Positions 9,153 to 17,308 of a stretch of 42,439 bases of DNA are shown piece by piece. The notes under the pieces are model-generated. The model was given only the letters and a program-made list of their open reading frames with translations, did no database searches and was not told the DNA's origin. Within the stretch, counting starts at the first letter, position 1. Every line of letters begins with the position of its first letter. The stretch spans positions 1 to 42,439 of the forward strand of contig MGAR01000037.1 in the NCBI GenBank assembly GCA_001789805.1, given 5' to 3'. This DNA comes from Candidatus Roizmanbacteria bacterium RIFCSPLOWO2_01_FULL_41_22 (lineage in GTDB: Bacteria; Patescibacteriota; Microgenomatia; UBA1406; GWC2-37-13). The translations under genes and the position numbers were made by a program.

Positions 9153-10291
9153 AAAATAAAATTCAACAACTTTGTATAAAAATTTACTGTTTTTTCCAGT
9201 TGAAAAATTTGTTTAGCCGAATCAACTAGTTGTTGAGAAGCATATTGCTGTTTGTTTTTTAGAATAACAATCATAGCCTCAGCGGTCTGTTTAACGTCTT
9301 TGGGTTTGACGATTAATCCCATTTTGGTTAGTCCTATTGGTACTCGTACACCCGGCAGGTCGGTGGCTATTACCGGTGTGCCAAGCAGCATACTTTCGGC
9401 CTGTACCATTCCAAACGCCTCGGTGCTATTGACGGAAAGTAACGCCAGTACGTCTATTGCCCGGTAGAATGCGCCTAGATCTTTTTTAGCCAGATTACCC
9501 AGGAATTGAAACCGGAGAGATGTCTTTTGTAAAAGAGACAAGATATGTAGATAGTATTTTTCCTCACCAGACACTTCTTTCCCATAAGGTCCGGCAAACA
9601 TCAAGCTCAGATTCGGGATCTTTTTTTTCAACTCTTGTGCCGCTTGAATCAGGTATTCTAGACCCTTTTCTGTTGCCACTCGTCCGGAAAAACCAATCCA
9701 GACTGCAGATTTTTTTTCCTTTTTCAGGCGCGATAGGAAAGAGTCGCTAATAGGTAGTTTTTGAATGGGTGGTAAAACAAACAGCATTTTTTTCATATAG
9801 AGTTTCCCCACGAAGGTATGACTTGCATAGTCTTTGGTATAGCCGATGATTTTGCTACTTGTGGCCAGCTGAATTGCAATTGATAAGTTCAGAAAAAATC
9901 CGATCAGGTTATTAATAAGACTATTTGGCAGATGCACTAAGCAATGGAAAATTGAGATTACTGGTTTATGTCTTAGATAAGCTAAGATGGCAAGCGGCGC
10001 GCCTTCGAAATTAGGAATATTAAGAAAAATAAGATCAGCACGTCGTGCCTGTTGCCAGAAGACCGGCAATGAATGGGGTGACAAAAATCCTTTGGAAATC
10101 TTAAATAAATATGGCAGACGGATTATCTTTAACCCGGATAGGTTTTCGTTTGCAGGCAAAGTCGGCTGGTGGCGGAAGGTAAGTACAGTGACGTCATGCT
10201 TTTTGGCCAGTTGTGTAAGTATCGCCAATGGGTAAGTGGTCAGGCCGGAGGTGTAGGGGTAAAAGTATGGCGAAAAGAAGATGATTCTCAT
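9149..10291 (-). CDS. Glycosyltransferase family 4 (GT-B)
   Basis: A 380-residue GT4-type enzyme starting at MRIIFFSPYFYP, whose ATG at 10291 overlaps the epimerase stop; an upstream in-frame start at 10366 would overlap that gene by 79 bases and is less likely. The N-terminal half has the usual YFYPYTSGLTTY loop, and the C-terminal half shows GFSGRVATEKGLEYL, where the nucleotide-sugar phosphates bind, and the E-x7-E motif EAFGMVQAE followed by PVIATDLPGV. It would add a sugar from an NDP-sugar to a lipid or polysaccharide at the inner face of the membrane. The operon partners suggest the NDP-sugar comes from the adjacent epimerase. Confidence 0.9.
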   Translation of the reverse strand: MRIIFFSPYFYPYTSGLTTYPLAILTQLAKKHDVTVLTFRHQPTLPANENLSGLKIIRLPYLFKISKGFLSPHSLPVFWQQARRADLIFLNIPNFEGAPLAILAYLRHKPVISIFHCLVHLPNSLINNLIGFFLNLSIAIQLATSSKIIGYTKDYASHTFVGKLYMKKMLFVLPPIQKLPISDSFLSRLKKEKKSAVWIGFSGRVATEKGLEYLIQAAQELKKKIPNLSLMFAGPYGKEVSGEEKYYLHILSLLQKTSLRFQFLGNLAKKDLGAFYRAIDVLALLSVNSTEAFGMVQAESMLLGTPVIATDLPGVRVPIGLTKMGLIVKPKDVKQTAEAMIVILKNKQQYASQQLVDSAKQIFQLEKTVNFYTKLLNFIL

Positions 10292-11304
10292 AATATTGTC
10301 CGCTGATTTTTTTGCCAGAGTAATAACCGATCCATACCTGTTGAATAAGGAGTGCGAGTTTGCCATCCAAGAGTCGAGGAAAGTAGGCGATTGTCGGAGA
10401 CAAAATACTTCTGATCACCAAGCCGCGATTTCTGAAAGTCCACCGGTATTGATTTACCAATTTTTTTTTCCAGAGTCTCAATCACCTGAAGCAAAGAATA
10501 ACTGTTTTCTTTTCCGCCGCCGATATTAAAAGCGTGACCAGCTGTTTTATCGATCTGTTTTATCGCCAGGTCGTAAGCTTGCAAAAGATCGTCAACAAAT
10601 AAGAGATCGCGTACTTGGTAGCCATTGCCGTAAACTGTCAGCAGCCTGCCAAGCAGAAACTGCTTAGCAAAATGAGCAACCCAGCCCTGATCTTCTACAC
10701 CCATCTGAAATGGGCCGTAAATACAGGACTGGCGAAATACTACCGTTCTCAGATTATAGGTGCGTGCATAATCTTGCATATACTGGTCTACCGCTCCTTT
10801 TGAGCAGCCGTAAGGCGAGATAAAATTTAACTGCTCTTTTTCGCCGATGCCATCAGGGTGGCAAGTATCCTCATAACGTTTGTTTTTTTCATCCTTTTTC
10901 AGCTGATGTTGGGACAGATTGCCGTAAACTTTATTGGTTGAAGCATAGATGACAATCGCCTGCGGGTTATGTTGCCTTACGGCCTCAAGAAGGCGGAATG
11001 AGCCCTGTAAGTTGGCGGTAAAATCTTTCTGTGGCTGAGCAATCGACGTGGTGACCGCAGTTTGTCCGGCCAGATGCAAAATAACACTTGCTTTTTTTAG
11101 TTGCGCCAGATATTTATCGGTTGCGCCAACGTCCTGGTGGGTAATTTGCACATCTGGCGTCAGATTTTTCAGAAGCCTGGCGTTGTGCTTGACGCCATAT
11201 CTTGAGAAATTATCCACCAGATGCACGGTCCAACCTTTTTTTTGAAAATAGAGGGTGGCATTGGTACCAATAAAGCCGACTCCGCCAGTAATGAGCATTC
11301 TCAT
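10288..11304 (-). CDS. NAD-dependent nucleotide-sugar epimerase, CDP-paratose 2-epimerase-like
   Basis: A 338-residue extended SDR enzyme. It has the Rossmann motif TGGVGFIGTN at residues 6-15, the catalytic pair seen as YASTNKVYG and SPYGCSKGAVDQY (YxxxK), and segments NFSRYGVKHN and FRQSCIYGPFQMGVEDQGW that are characteristic of the CDP-paratose/CDP-tyvelose 2-epimerase branch. The product would be a rare sugar nucleotide for the following GT4 enzyme. The sugar specificity is not certain, since the full CDP-dideoxyhexose pathway is not visible in this window. It overlaps neighbours on both sides by 4 bases, so it is the second gene of a tight four-gene operon. Confidence 0.85.
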   Translation of the reverse strand: MRMLITGGVGFIGTNATLYFQKKGWTVHLVDNFSRYGVKHNARLLKNLTPDVQITHQDVGATDKYLAQLKKASVILHLAGQTAVTTSIAQPQKDFTANLQGSFRLLEAVRQHNPQAIVIYASTNKVYGNLSQHQLKKDEKNKRYEDTCHPDGIGEKEQLNFISPYGCSKGAVDQYMQDYARTYNLRTVVFRQSCIYGPFQMGVEDQGWVAHFAKQFLLGRLLTVYGNGYQVRDLLFVDDLLQAYDLAIKQIDKTAGHAFNIGGGKENSYSLLQVIETLEKKIGKSIPVDFQKSRLGDQKYFVSDNRLLSSTLGWQTRTPYSTGMDRLLLWQKNQRTIL

Positions 11305-11879
11305 AGAGTGGTTTCGATAAATTCAACCGCCGCTTTAAGGGTGGGAAATTTGTAAGGGTAATCAATGTGCCTATCTAGGATATTGTAGATCCAGACGATC
11401 TTTACTTTCTTAAGTTTTGCTGACTGTGACAAATAGCGAACAATATCGTAATTATCTTCAACATAAATATCAAGATTCAGCTTCTCGATCATTTTTTGCT
11501 TAAATAAATGAGGCTGTTTGTCACCTGCATTGTAATAGCAGCCAGATAGAGAAGAATCGGCTTTGATTTTTTTTATCCAGCGTCGAAAATCCACGCCCAG
11601 CATACTGTAACGGGCCGAAACCACATACGACCTGATTTTTTTATTACGGGTCAATTTAATTATGTCGCGAAAACCATCAGCGACAAACAGACTGGAAAGA
11701 TAATGAATGAGTTTCCAGATCTGCTTTTCCCAAAAGGTTTTGGGGTAGTAGAATTTCATCCGTCTTTTATAGGCGACGATATTTTTAAAGCTGGCAATCA
11801 GCGGGCGAGCAACGCGTAGAGGATTATAAAGAATCACGCCATCTAGATCCAAACCTATTGATAGAACTTTTTTAGACAT
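11301..11879 (-). CDS. HAD-like phosphatase/hydrolase
   Basis: A 192-residue protein with HAD motif I LDLDGVIL (Asp11 and Asp13), a motif II candidate Ser in YVVSARYS, a Lys in the middle region and a motif IV-like VEDNYDIV. The cap region is unusual and basic (KRRMKFYYPKTFWEKQIWK). It resembles the 5'-nucleotidase-type HAD protein at 27964-28572 in overall layout, though the two are clearly different. It is the first gene of the minus operon and overlaps the epimerase by 4 bases; a role in dephosphorylating a sugar or nucleotide intermediate is possible. The exact substrate is unknown. Confidence 0.68.
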   Translation of the reverse strand: MSKKVLSIGLDLDGVILYNPLRVARPLIASFKNIVAYKRRMKFYYPKTFWEKQIWKLIHYLSSLFVADGFRDIIKLTRNKKIRSYVVSARYSMLGVDFRRWIKKIKADSSLSGCYYNAGDKQPHLFKQKMIEKLNLDIYVEDNYDIVRYLSQSAKLKKVKIVWIYNILDRHIDYPYKFPTLKAAVEFIETTL

Positions 11880-12086
11880 GATTTCTACATTTTATCATAG
11901 GAAATGGCGGGATTTTGCTATACTAAGGGAAGTTAGTAAATACTTTTTAATTAAAAAAGCGATTTAAGCTAAAATCTTAAAACTAATAACTTAAATCCAC
12001 ATCTTAAATCTCAAAACTTTAGAATAGATTTTAGTTTTGAGTTGTGGTTTTGCGTTTTGAATTTTAATATTTGAGTTGTTTATATT
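11880..12086. promoter_or_regulatory. Divergent intergenic region with extended -10 and hairpin
   Basis: This 207-base AT-rich gap separates the minus operon from the Lgt-like gene. An extended -10 box TGCTATACT is at 11916-11924 on the plus strand. A perfect 9-base inverted repeat, CTCAAAACT at 12010-12018 and AGTTTTGAG at 12033-12041, could form a hairpin in the long 5' leader of the Lgt-like mRNA. No minus-strand promoter is clear. Nothing else is recognised here. Confidence 0.4.
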
Positions 12087-12932
12087 ATGCTGCCAATCTT
12101 ATTAGATCTGAAATTGTTAAAGATTTACACTTTTGGTTTGTTTGCCTTGTTGGCGTTTTTTTGGGGGAGTTATTTTGTCTGGAAAAACATTCAGCTGACC
12201 TCTTACAAAGAGGAAGATGTGTTTGATTGTCTGTTTTTAGGCTTATTTGGCGGTTTGTTTTTCGGCCGGTTGATTTATGTCATTTTAAATTTTAGCGCCT
12301 TTGGATTTGATATTCTGAAATTTATTCTGATTAACGGTTATCCCGGAATCAATATTTTCGGTGTGCTTATTGGTGCATTTGTCACGGTTTATCTTTTTAC
12401 AAAAATCAAAAAGATCGGGTTTTGGGAGCTAATGGATTATCTGAGTTCACCTCTACTTTTAGCCATGGGGATAATAAAGATAGGTGCTTTTTTTTCCGGA
12501 GTGGAAGTAGGAACAAAGACAGCGTTTTTTTTAAGTGTCAAATATGTGGGTTACGATGGTTATCGACATCTGACGCCCTTATATCAAGGTGTTTTATTTC
12601 TCATCGGCAGTTATTTGGTCTTTAGATTGGTTTTTGAAATACGAAAACAGAAATATTTCCACGGCTTTGCTTATATCATCTTTTGGTGGCTGACCAGCCT
12701 AATCTTAGTTACATTGGAAAATCTGCGCATCAATAAAGCAATATTTTGGGGGAACAGTTTTGATTTTATTGTCTCATTTCTTATCCTCTTGACACTGAGT
12801 ATTTATTTAGTCTATTATTTGAGGAATAATATTTTTAGAGGGCTCGCTTCAGTTATTCATTTATTTAAAATCCATGGCCGTAAAAAAGATAGCAAAAACA
12901 TTCCTGGAGAAACAAAAAAAACGACTTCTTAA
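12087..12932 (+). CDS. lgt: Lgt-like prolipoprotein diacylglyceryl transferase, divergent
   Basis: A 281-residue membrane protein with about seven hydrophobic segments and the overall Lgt layout: LLDLKLLKIYTFGLF near the N terminus, GGLFFGRLIYVI (55-66), a segment matching the HGG loop (INIFGVLIGA, 88-97), the signature-like GIIKIGAFFSGVEVG (128-142), HLTPLYQ (161-167, compare HPxQLYE) and ENLRINKA (211-218). Typical Lgt attaches diacylglycerol from phosphatidylglycerol to the lipobox cysteine outside the membrane. Here key residues differ: the usual Arg and Asn of GRxxNFxNxE are Lys131 and Ala134, and the His of HGG is Phe91. Activity is therefore uncertain. It overlaps the next gene by 59 bases. 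Confidence 0.7.
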   Translation: MLPILLDLKLLKIYTFGLFALLAFFWGSYFVWKNIQLTSYKEEDVFDCLFLGLFGGLFFGRLIYVILNFSAFGFDILKFILINGYPGINIFGVLIGAFVTVYLFTKIKKIGFWELMDYLSSPLLLAMGIIKIGAFFSGVEVGTKTAFFLSVKYVGYDGYRHLTPLYQGVLFLIGSYLVFRLVFEIRKQKYFHGFAYIIFWWLTSLILVTLENLRINKAIFWGNSFDFIVSFLILLTLSIYLVYYLRNNIFRGLASVIHLFKIHGRKKDSKNIPGETKKTTS

Positions 12933-13242
12933 AGAAAAAGATAGCATTATGGAGCATATTATTGATCTGAAGGCAGATGATCCATTTTCCGATCCTGAAT
13001 ATGTCAACGATAACGCTGCTGTTGACACCGAAGTACGGGAACAAAATTTACACCAGGTTATTGAAGCGGAGATTCTCTCTTTGCAAAAGCGAGCGACTGA
13101 TATCGACAGCACTTTGGAAAAGATCCAAAAAAATAGATACGGTTATTGTGCGAAATGCAATATACCGATTAAGCGGGCGCGACTGGAACTTATTCCTGAG
13201 GCTCAATACTGTGTCGATTGCGAGATGCAGCTGAAAAAATAA
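12874..13242 (+). CDS. DksA/TraR-type zinc-finger protein
   Basis: A 122-residue protein with an N-terminal coiled coil (residues 8-85 are rich in Lys, Glu and Leu) and a C4 zinc finger with cysteines 92, 95, 113 and 116 (YCAKC ... YCVDC). This is the DksA/TraR layout; such proteins enter the secondary channel of RNA polymerase and change promoter response, often together with ppGpp. The coil tip carries DDPFSDPEYVNDNA, with acidic residues as in DksA. The start at ATG 12874 lies inside the end of the Lgt-like gene; an internal Met at 12949 would remove half of the coil, so the longer form is preferred. Confidence 0.85.
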   Translation: MAVKKIAKTFLEKQKKRLLKEKDSIMEHIIDLKADDPFSDPEYVNDNAAVDTEVREQNLHQVIEAEILSLQKRATDIDSTLEKIQKNRYGYCAKCNIPIKRARLELIPEAQYCVDCEMQLKK

Positions 13243-13345
13243 TAAGTTAAACTTCGATATTCTTTCATAAACTTAAGTTGAGTTAATAGCCAAAGGTGTG
13301 TTACAGTAATTTATTCCGATAATGATTTTGTAATTATTACGAATA

Positions 13346-14257
13346 ATGGCTTTTATGCATCAACTGGAAGCAGGAAACAGATGGCGTAACCGGGCGATCT
13401 ACATCATTTTTATGGTATTTTTTGTGGCCTACTTTCTGTATCATCTATTAAAAAACTTTTCTCACTCATTATTTTTCAGTAAAAAAGACCGCCTGAATTT
13501 TGTCATTTATGGCCCTTACACGGCAATATATTCTTTGGGACTGCAAGATGACCAAAACTACGTGATTCCTTTTTCACCGGATTTTCATATCGATGTGCCC
13601 GGCAATTACGGCGACTACCGGATCGGCTCGCTTGGAAAATTAGCCAAACTGGACAACAAACCTGAGCTTTTGCAAAAAGCTTTTTCATATGCCGCCTCAA
13701 CTTTGGTGGATTATTACTTTTATGATAATACTGATAATCTATACTATGATCTGCCCAAGTTTGCTAAAGGGGATATTAAACTGGATGTTTTTAAGGTGTT
13801 GTTTTTTCGCTCAAATACCAGCATATTTGATCGCCTCTACCTGACTTTAATTATCAGCCAAAAGGACAAAGACAAATTTAGGATATTTAATAGTATGACC
13901 TATAAAAATCAGGAAGAGTTTTCCAAAAACGTGCTTGGTCTTTTTTATCAGAAAGTTTTTAGAACCGAGAAAAAGAATCTGCAAATTATTTACGGCCAGA
14001 ATTATCATACCGCCAATATGATCAACAACCTTTTAGAGGGGAGTGGTGTGCGGGTGAGTGACATCAACTTGAGCACCAGTCAGATTAAACCCGATGAGGC
14101 GTGTGTAATCGTGGAGGAAGGGAAAGCATTTTCCTTAACCGCCCAGTCGCTGGCGGCTTTTTTTGGTTGCCAGCTAAAAAGGAGTAATCCGGAGGTTTAT
14201 GATATACTATTTATTCTTAACAATACTGAGAATGAGTGGAATATTCAAAATTTATGA
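13346..14257 (+). CDS. Membrane-anchored protein with LytR_C-like domain
   Basis: A 303-residue protein with one N-terminal membrane segment (about 17-37, AIYIIFMVFFVAYFLYHLL) and a large outside part. The middle (45-190) is a divergent region that recalls a worn LCP/LytR-type domain without its usual arginines. The end (about 213-297), from LQIIYGQNYHTANMINNLL to EVYDILFILNN, follows the LytR_C pattern of a strand, a helix with loss of the usual NGS, and a final DIxxIL strand. LytR_C domains accompany enzymes that attach polymers to peptidoglycan. The call is by pattern and not certain. A small membrane protein gene overlaps the stop by 4 bases. Confidence 0.5.
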   Translation: MAFMHQLEAGNRWRNRAIYIIFMVFFVAYFLYHLLKNFSHSLFFSKKDRLNFVIYGPYTAIYSLGLQDDQNYVIPFSPDFHIDVPGNYGDYRIGSLGKLAKLDNKPELLQKAFSYAASTLVDYYFYDNTDNLYYDLPKFAKGDIKLDVFKVLFFRSNTSIFDRLYLTLIISQKDKDKFRIFNSMTYKNQEEFSKNVLGLFYQKVFRTEKKNLQIIYGQNYHTANMINNLLEGSGVRVSDINLSTSQIKPDEACVIVEEGKAFSLTAQSLAAFFGCQLKRSNPEVYDILFILNNTENEWNIQNL

Positions 14258-14430
14258 TATTAATTTTATTGGCAATTTTTGTTATTTCGTTGATCATGGC
14301 CGCTGCCTCAATGAAAGATTTGGCTGTACCTGAAGAAATTAAAAAATTGATTCCAGTCAGAAGAATTCAAGGCAGGATAGTATTTTTTAGCAATCAGATC
14401 AAACATTATTCTTCTTCCGATTCATCATAA
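14254..14430 (+). CDS. Small membrane protein, unknown function
   Basis: A 58-residue protein starting at ATG 14254, where ATGA overlaps the preceding stop; an in-frame ATG at 14236 would add six residues. One membrane segment covers about residues 2-20 (LILLAIFVISLIMAAAS), followed by a basic tail. The overlap suggests coupling to the LytR_C-like gene and hence an envelope role. Its end overlaps the end of the convergent TPR gene by 25 bases. No family recognised. Confidence 0.5.
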   Translation: MILILLAIFVISLIMAAASMKDLAVPEEIKKLIPVRRIQGRIVFFSNQIKHYSSSDSS

Positions 14431-15188
14431 TTATCCTGTTTAATGTGCTCTAAATCCTCATCTTTTTCCACTACCTCTACTTCTTCACCAACACCGATCC
14501 ATTCTTCCTCGTCCTCATGTTCGCTAGTCTCTTCCTGCTTGATATCAGACATGACAGTGTGTGGATTTTGCGCGAAAGATAGGTAGCGCTGCACCTTTCT
14601 GCCTTTTGTTTCTTCTTTGATAAAAACCACCACTTCCGTAAGGCTGGTTTCTTTTATAAAACAAGTATAGGTGCTTTTTTCCTTGATAAAATATTTCAAA
14701 CGCTGAGAAACATCATCGGGTAAAGAGCCGATATAGTCATTTTGCTGGGTCCTTATTTCAATTTTACGTTTTTTTTGTTTTAGCTGTACTTCTTGGCCGA
14801 TGATTAGCCCGGCCAGTTCTTCTTTTTGTCCTAATTTAACCAATTTGACGGTTTTGGTCTTACCCGGAATCTCTAGAAACACATTAGGGTTGAGGTTGGA
14901 GTTGGTAGTGTTTAAGATAGTTTTTTTTCTTTTTTCAAGAATCTTAATTTTTTCCAGATTCTCCAAAGCGATACGGTTTACCGGTTGCATCTTGAGGATT
15001 TTTCGGTAAAATGTTTTTGCTTTTGCAAGTTCGTGTTTTTGCATGTAGGCAAAACCCAGACGCAGGTAAGTACCAAAATTGACTTGGTCCAGCGATATAA
15101 TTTGTTTGTTTAAAAGAATCGCTTCATCCCATTGATGTTTGAGAGCCGCGTTGATGGCTTGTTCTTCGAGCTGTTCCAAAGATTCCAT
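14406..15188 (-). CDS. TPR protein with acidic C-terminal tail
   Basis: A 260-residue soluble protein. The first 90 residues hold two to three tetratricopeptide repeats (for example WDEAILLNKQIISLD and ELAKAKTFYRKILKMQP). The middle (about 100-205) is a beta-rich region with KLGQKEELAGLIIGQEVQL and YIGSLPDDVSQRL, which looks like a small nucleic-acid or ligand-binding fold but is not firmly recognised. The last 45 residues are very acidic (EHEDEEEWIGVGEEVEVVEKDE). It is a single gene, convergent with the small membrane gene. Function unknown; TPRs suggest a scaffold role. Confidence 0.62.
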   Translation of the reverse strand: MESLEQLEEQAINAALKHQWDEAILLNKQIISLDQVNFGTYLRLGFAYMQKHELAKAKTFYRKILKMQPVNRIALENLEKIKILEKRKKTILNTTNSNLNPNVFLEIPGKTKTVKLVKLGQKEELAGLIIGQEVQLKQKKRKIEIRTQQNDYIGSLPDDVSQRLKYFIKEKSTYTCFIKETSLTEVVVFIKEETKGRKVQRYLSFAQNPHTVMSDIKQEETSEHEDEEEWIGVGEEVEVVEKDEDLEHIKQDNYDESEEE

Positions 15189-15339
15189 AAATCTAAAAAA
15201 GTATAGGTAATATATCTACAATGTCAAGAGATATGATGGAGAAATATTGATCCATAGACCAGGATACCCAGTTTGTTTACGTAGGTAGCAAATAGCATTG
15301 CAAGTAGAAATTTATTTTTGTTATGATTAGTAACATCTT
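15189..15339. promoter_or_regulatory. Divergent intergenic region
   Basis: This 151-base AT-rich gap lies between the minus-strand TPR gene and the plus-strand secreted protein gene, so it should hold promoters in both directions. A TATGAT-like box near 15320 precedes the plus gene by about 20 bases. No strong consensus pair or repeat is visible. Confidence 0.25.
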
Positions 15340-16872
15340 ATGGATAAAAAGAAAGGCGAAATCGCCACTTTTCTGACCGTGGCGACGCTTGTTTTTATCG
15401 GTGCGGCGAGTATTTTGACTTCTTCATTGGTACGCCAGACTAAAACTACTCAAACCAAAGCGGCCGGAAATAATATCTGGTGCTGTCAGGCCGATGCTAT
15501 CTGCGCTGATGCGGGAGTGCAGGCTTCGTTTATCGGCAGCGCTGGGGGCAATATTGATACGGCTGCTGCCAATTGGCGAAGAGAACATGGAACGGCAGTT
15601 GGCAAAAACTGCGGTGATGGTGGAGGGTCTTCAAGTCAGCCGACACCAGGTAATGCCGGTGCGGGTGCAAATACTTGTGCTAATAAACCCATTTGTATCT
15701 ATTCTCAACAGGACGCTAACGGCGTTAATTGTTATGAAGGTAATCGCCTAAATGATACCTATGATTCCGGTTTCAATGTCAACTGCGGCTGGATAGCCGG
15801 TTGTTCGTCGGGTAGAAAAGTAGACTGTCCTGGCAGTGGAGGAGGAACAAGTGGAGGCTCTACTACTGCTGGCTCGTCAGGCGTTGCCGGTTGCTTTCAC
15901 ATGGAGGGCGATGCAAAATATTTAGGAAGTAATAAATTTGACATTACCATCAGATTTGTCAGCGATGGGGGAGACGGTGACGTCAAACTGGACAAAGACG
16001 GAGCGCATGTGGCAGGCTGGAACGGCTGGAATAAAGCAGCCACCAACGGTGTCTGGACTTGGGTACCCAGATGGACAGGTTCACCGATTACCGTTGATAC
16101 CAATATCACCAAAACCGTCACTTACCGTGGGATGGTAGCCAACTCGGCCGCCTGTCCGGGAGTTACCGCCACTCTGCCGTGTTATTTATCGGTGACTGCG
16201 AGTGGTGTTGACTCCGGTAACTGTGGTGGCTCGTCGCCATCGTCATCAACCACGACTTCCACAACAACCACAACTACCACCGGCGGACAGCAAACACCTG
16301 GTAACTCCACTGCACAACCACCACCGGTGGTCAACCCACCTCAAGAGCAATCAAAAGTGACAGATACCAAAAGCGAAGCGCCTTATAACCCACCTTCGCT
16401 CCAGCTTTTTCCGGAAAATTTCAATTTTAGCAACTCGACTTTGTATGTATCAGCGATAAATTGCCGCAAGGAAAAGATACATCGATTATTATTTGATAAT
16501 AAAACATCACAAATTAAAGAAGAAAAAACCTGTACCGGTAGTTCGCTGACCTGGCAGATCGATGCTGCTTTTTTAAAAAATTACCATATCGGTCAACATA
16601 CGATAGAACTGCAGTATAAAAATAGCCCGCTATCAGGTTATGTACCGATTGATAAAAAAAACTTTATTATCAGTTATCCAAGTTCGCAGACACAAAAAAA
16701 CAATAATCAACCCGTCAAGTCAGTATGGGTAGGAGAAAGTGCTGGGCAAGTAATGAAAGAAGAAACAGTGACGGTGCCAAATCAGATTAACATTCCGCAC
16801 TGTGGTAGCTTAATCAAACAGAATAAAGACACCAATACTAGATTAGCAACGATTTGTTATGAGGATACCTAA
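15340..16872 (+). CDS. Secreted Ser/Thr-rich protein with cysteine-rich segments
   Basis: A 510-residue protein of unknown function. It starts MDKKKGEIATFLTVATLVF, where a basic stretch and Gly-Glu precede a 20-residue hydrophobic segment, either a membrane anchor or a prepilin-like signal. Cysteine-rich segments follow (WCCQADAICADAG at 47-59 and CNxx-type pairs to about 165), then Gly/Ser linkers, a beta-type domain (about 183-295), a mucin-like run of Thr and Ser (303-320), a Pro-rich stretch and a C-terminal beta domain (355-460). The low-complexity Thr run is a likely O-glycosylation site for the GT-C enzymes of this window, which is inference. The next anchored protein begins 4 bases downstream, so the two are co-transcribed. 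Confidence 0.65.
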   Translation: MDKKKGEIATFLTVATLVFIGAASILTSSLVRQTKTTQTKAAGNNIWCCQADAICADAGVQASFIGSAGGNIDTAAANWRREHGTAVGKNCGDGGGSSSQPTPGNAGAGANTCANKPICIYSQQDANGVNCYEGNRLNDTYDSGFNVNCGWIAGCSSGRKVDCPGSGGGTSGGSTTAGSSGVAGCFHMEGDAKYLGSNKFDITIRFVSDGGDGDVKLDKDGAHVAGWNGWNKAATNGVWTWVPRWTGSPITVDTNITKTVTYRGMVANSAACPGVTATLPCYLSVTASGVDSGNCGGSSPSSSTTTSTTTTTTTGGQQTPGNSTAQPPPVVNPPQEQSKVTDTKSEAPYNPPSLQLFPENFNFSNSTLYVSAINCRKEKIHRLLFDNKTSQIKEEKTCTGSSLTWQIDAAFLKNYHIGQHTIELQYKNSPLSGYVPIDKKNFIISYPSSQTQKNNNQPVKSVWVGESAGQVMKEETVTVPNQINIPHCGSLIKQNKDTNTRLATICYEDT

Positions 16873-16875
16873 GTT

Positions 16876-17289
16876 ATGAAAAATCGCTTATCAGCTTGGT
16901 TAAATTTAGGCACGATTTTTGCCGGTTTATTACTGGCTTTTGGTTTGATGAAAATACTTTCGGCCAATGTCTTTTTGGCCGATACTCCCAGGATTGACCC
17001 TTATTTCAGCTTTAGAATCGGCACCTTACCGGCCGTGGTGATGGCGTTTATACGTTATCCGCTTGATTCCCAAAAAAGAGCCGGGGAGATCGTCTATCGA
17101 ACTACTAACCAGATGACTTCTTCAGACAAGACAATGTATAGCCCGATTGTCCAGGGGATTTATGCGGCAGAAAATCCGGAAACCGGTGAAAAATATATTC
17201 AGATTAGAAAAGGGACAGTAGTGAAAGTACAGACCGTACGTCTTTCAGATGGCAGGGTGGTTCAGGTGATCGTTCCGGCTTCCAATTAA
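16876..17289 (+). CDS. Membrane-anchored protein, unknown function
   Basis: A 137-residue protein with one N-terminal membrane segment (about 10-32, GTIFAGLLLAFGLMKILSANV) and a small outside domain rich in beta strands (IVYRTTNQM ... VVKVQTVRLSDGRVVQVIVP). It follows the large Ser/Thr-rich secreted protein after only 3 bases and is probably its partner in the envelope. No family is recognised. It faces the next gene, which is on the other strand, with 19 bases between the stops. Confidence 0.55.
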   Translation: MKNRLSAWLNLGTIFAGLLLAFGLMKILSANVFLADTPRIDPYFSFRIGTLPAVVMAFIRYPLDSQKRAGEIVYRTTNQMTSSDKTMYSPIVQGIYAAENPETGEKYIQIRKGTVVKVQTVRLSDGRVVQVIVPASN

Positions 17290-17308
17290 CTACGGTGGTC
17301 CTGCTTTT

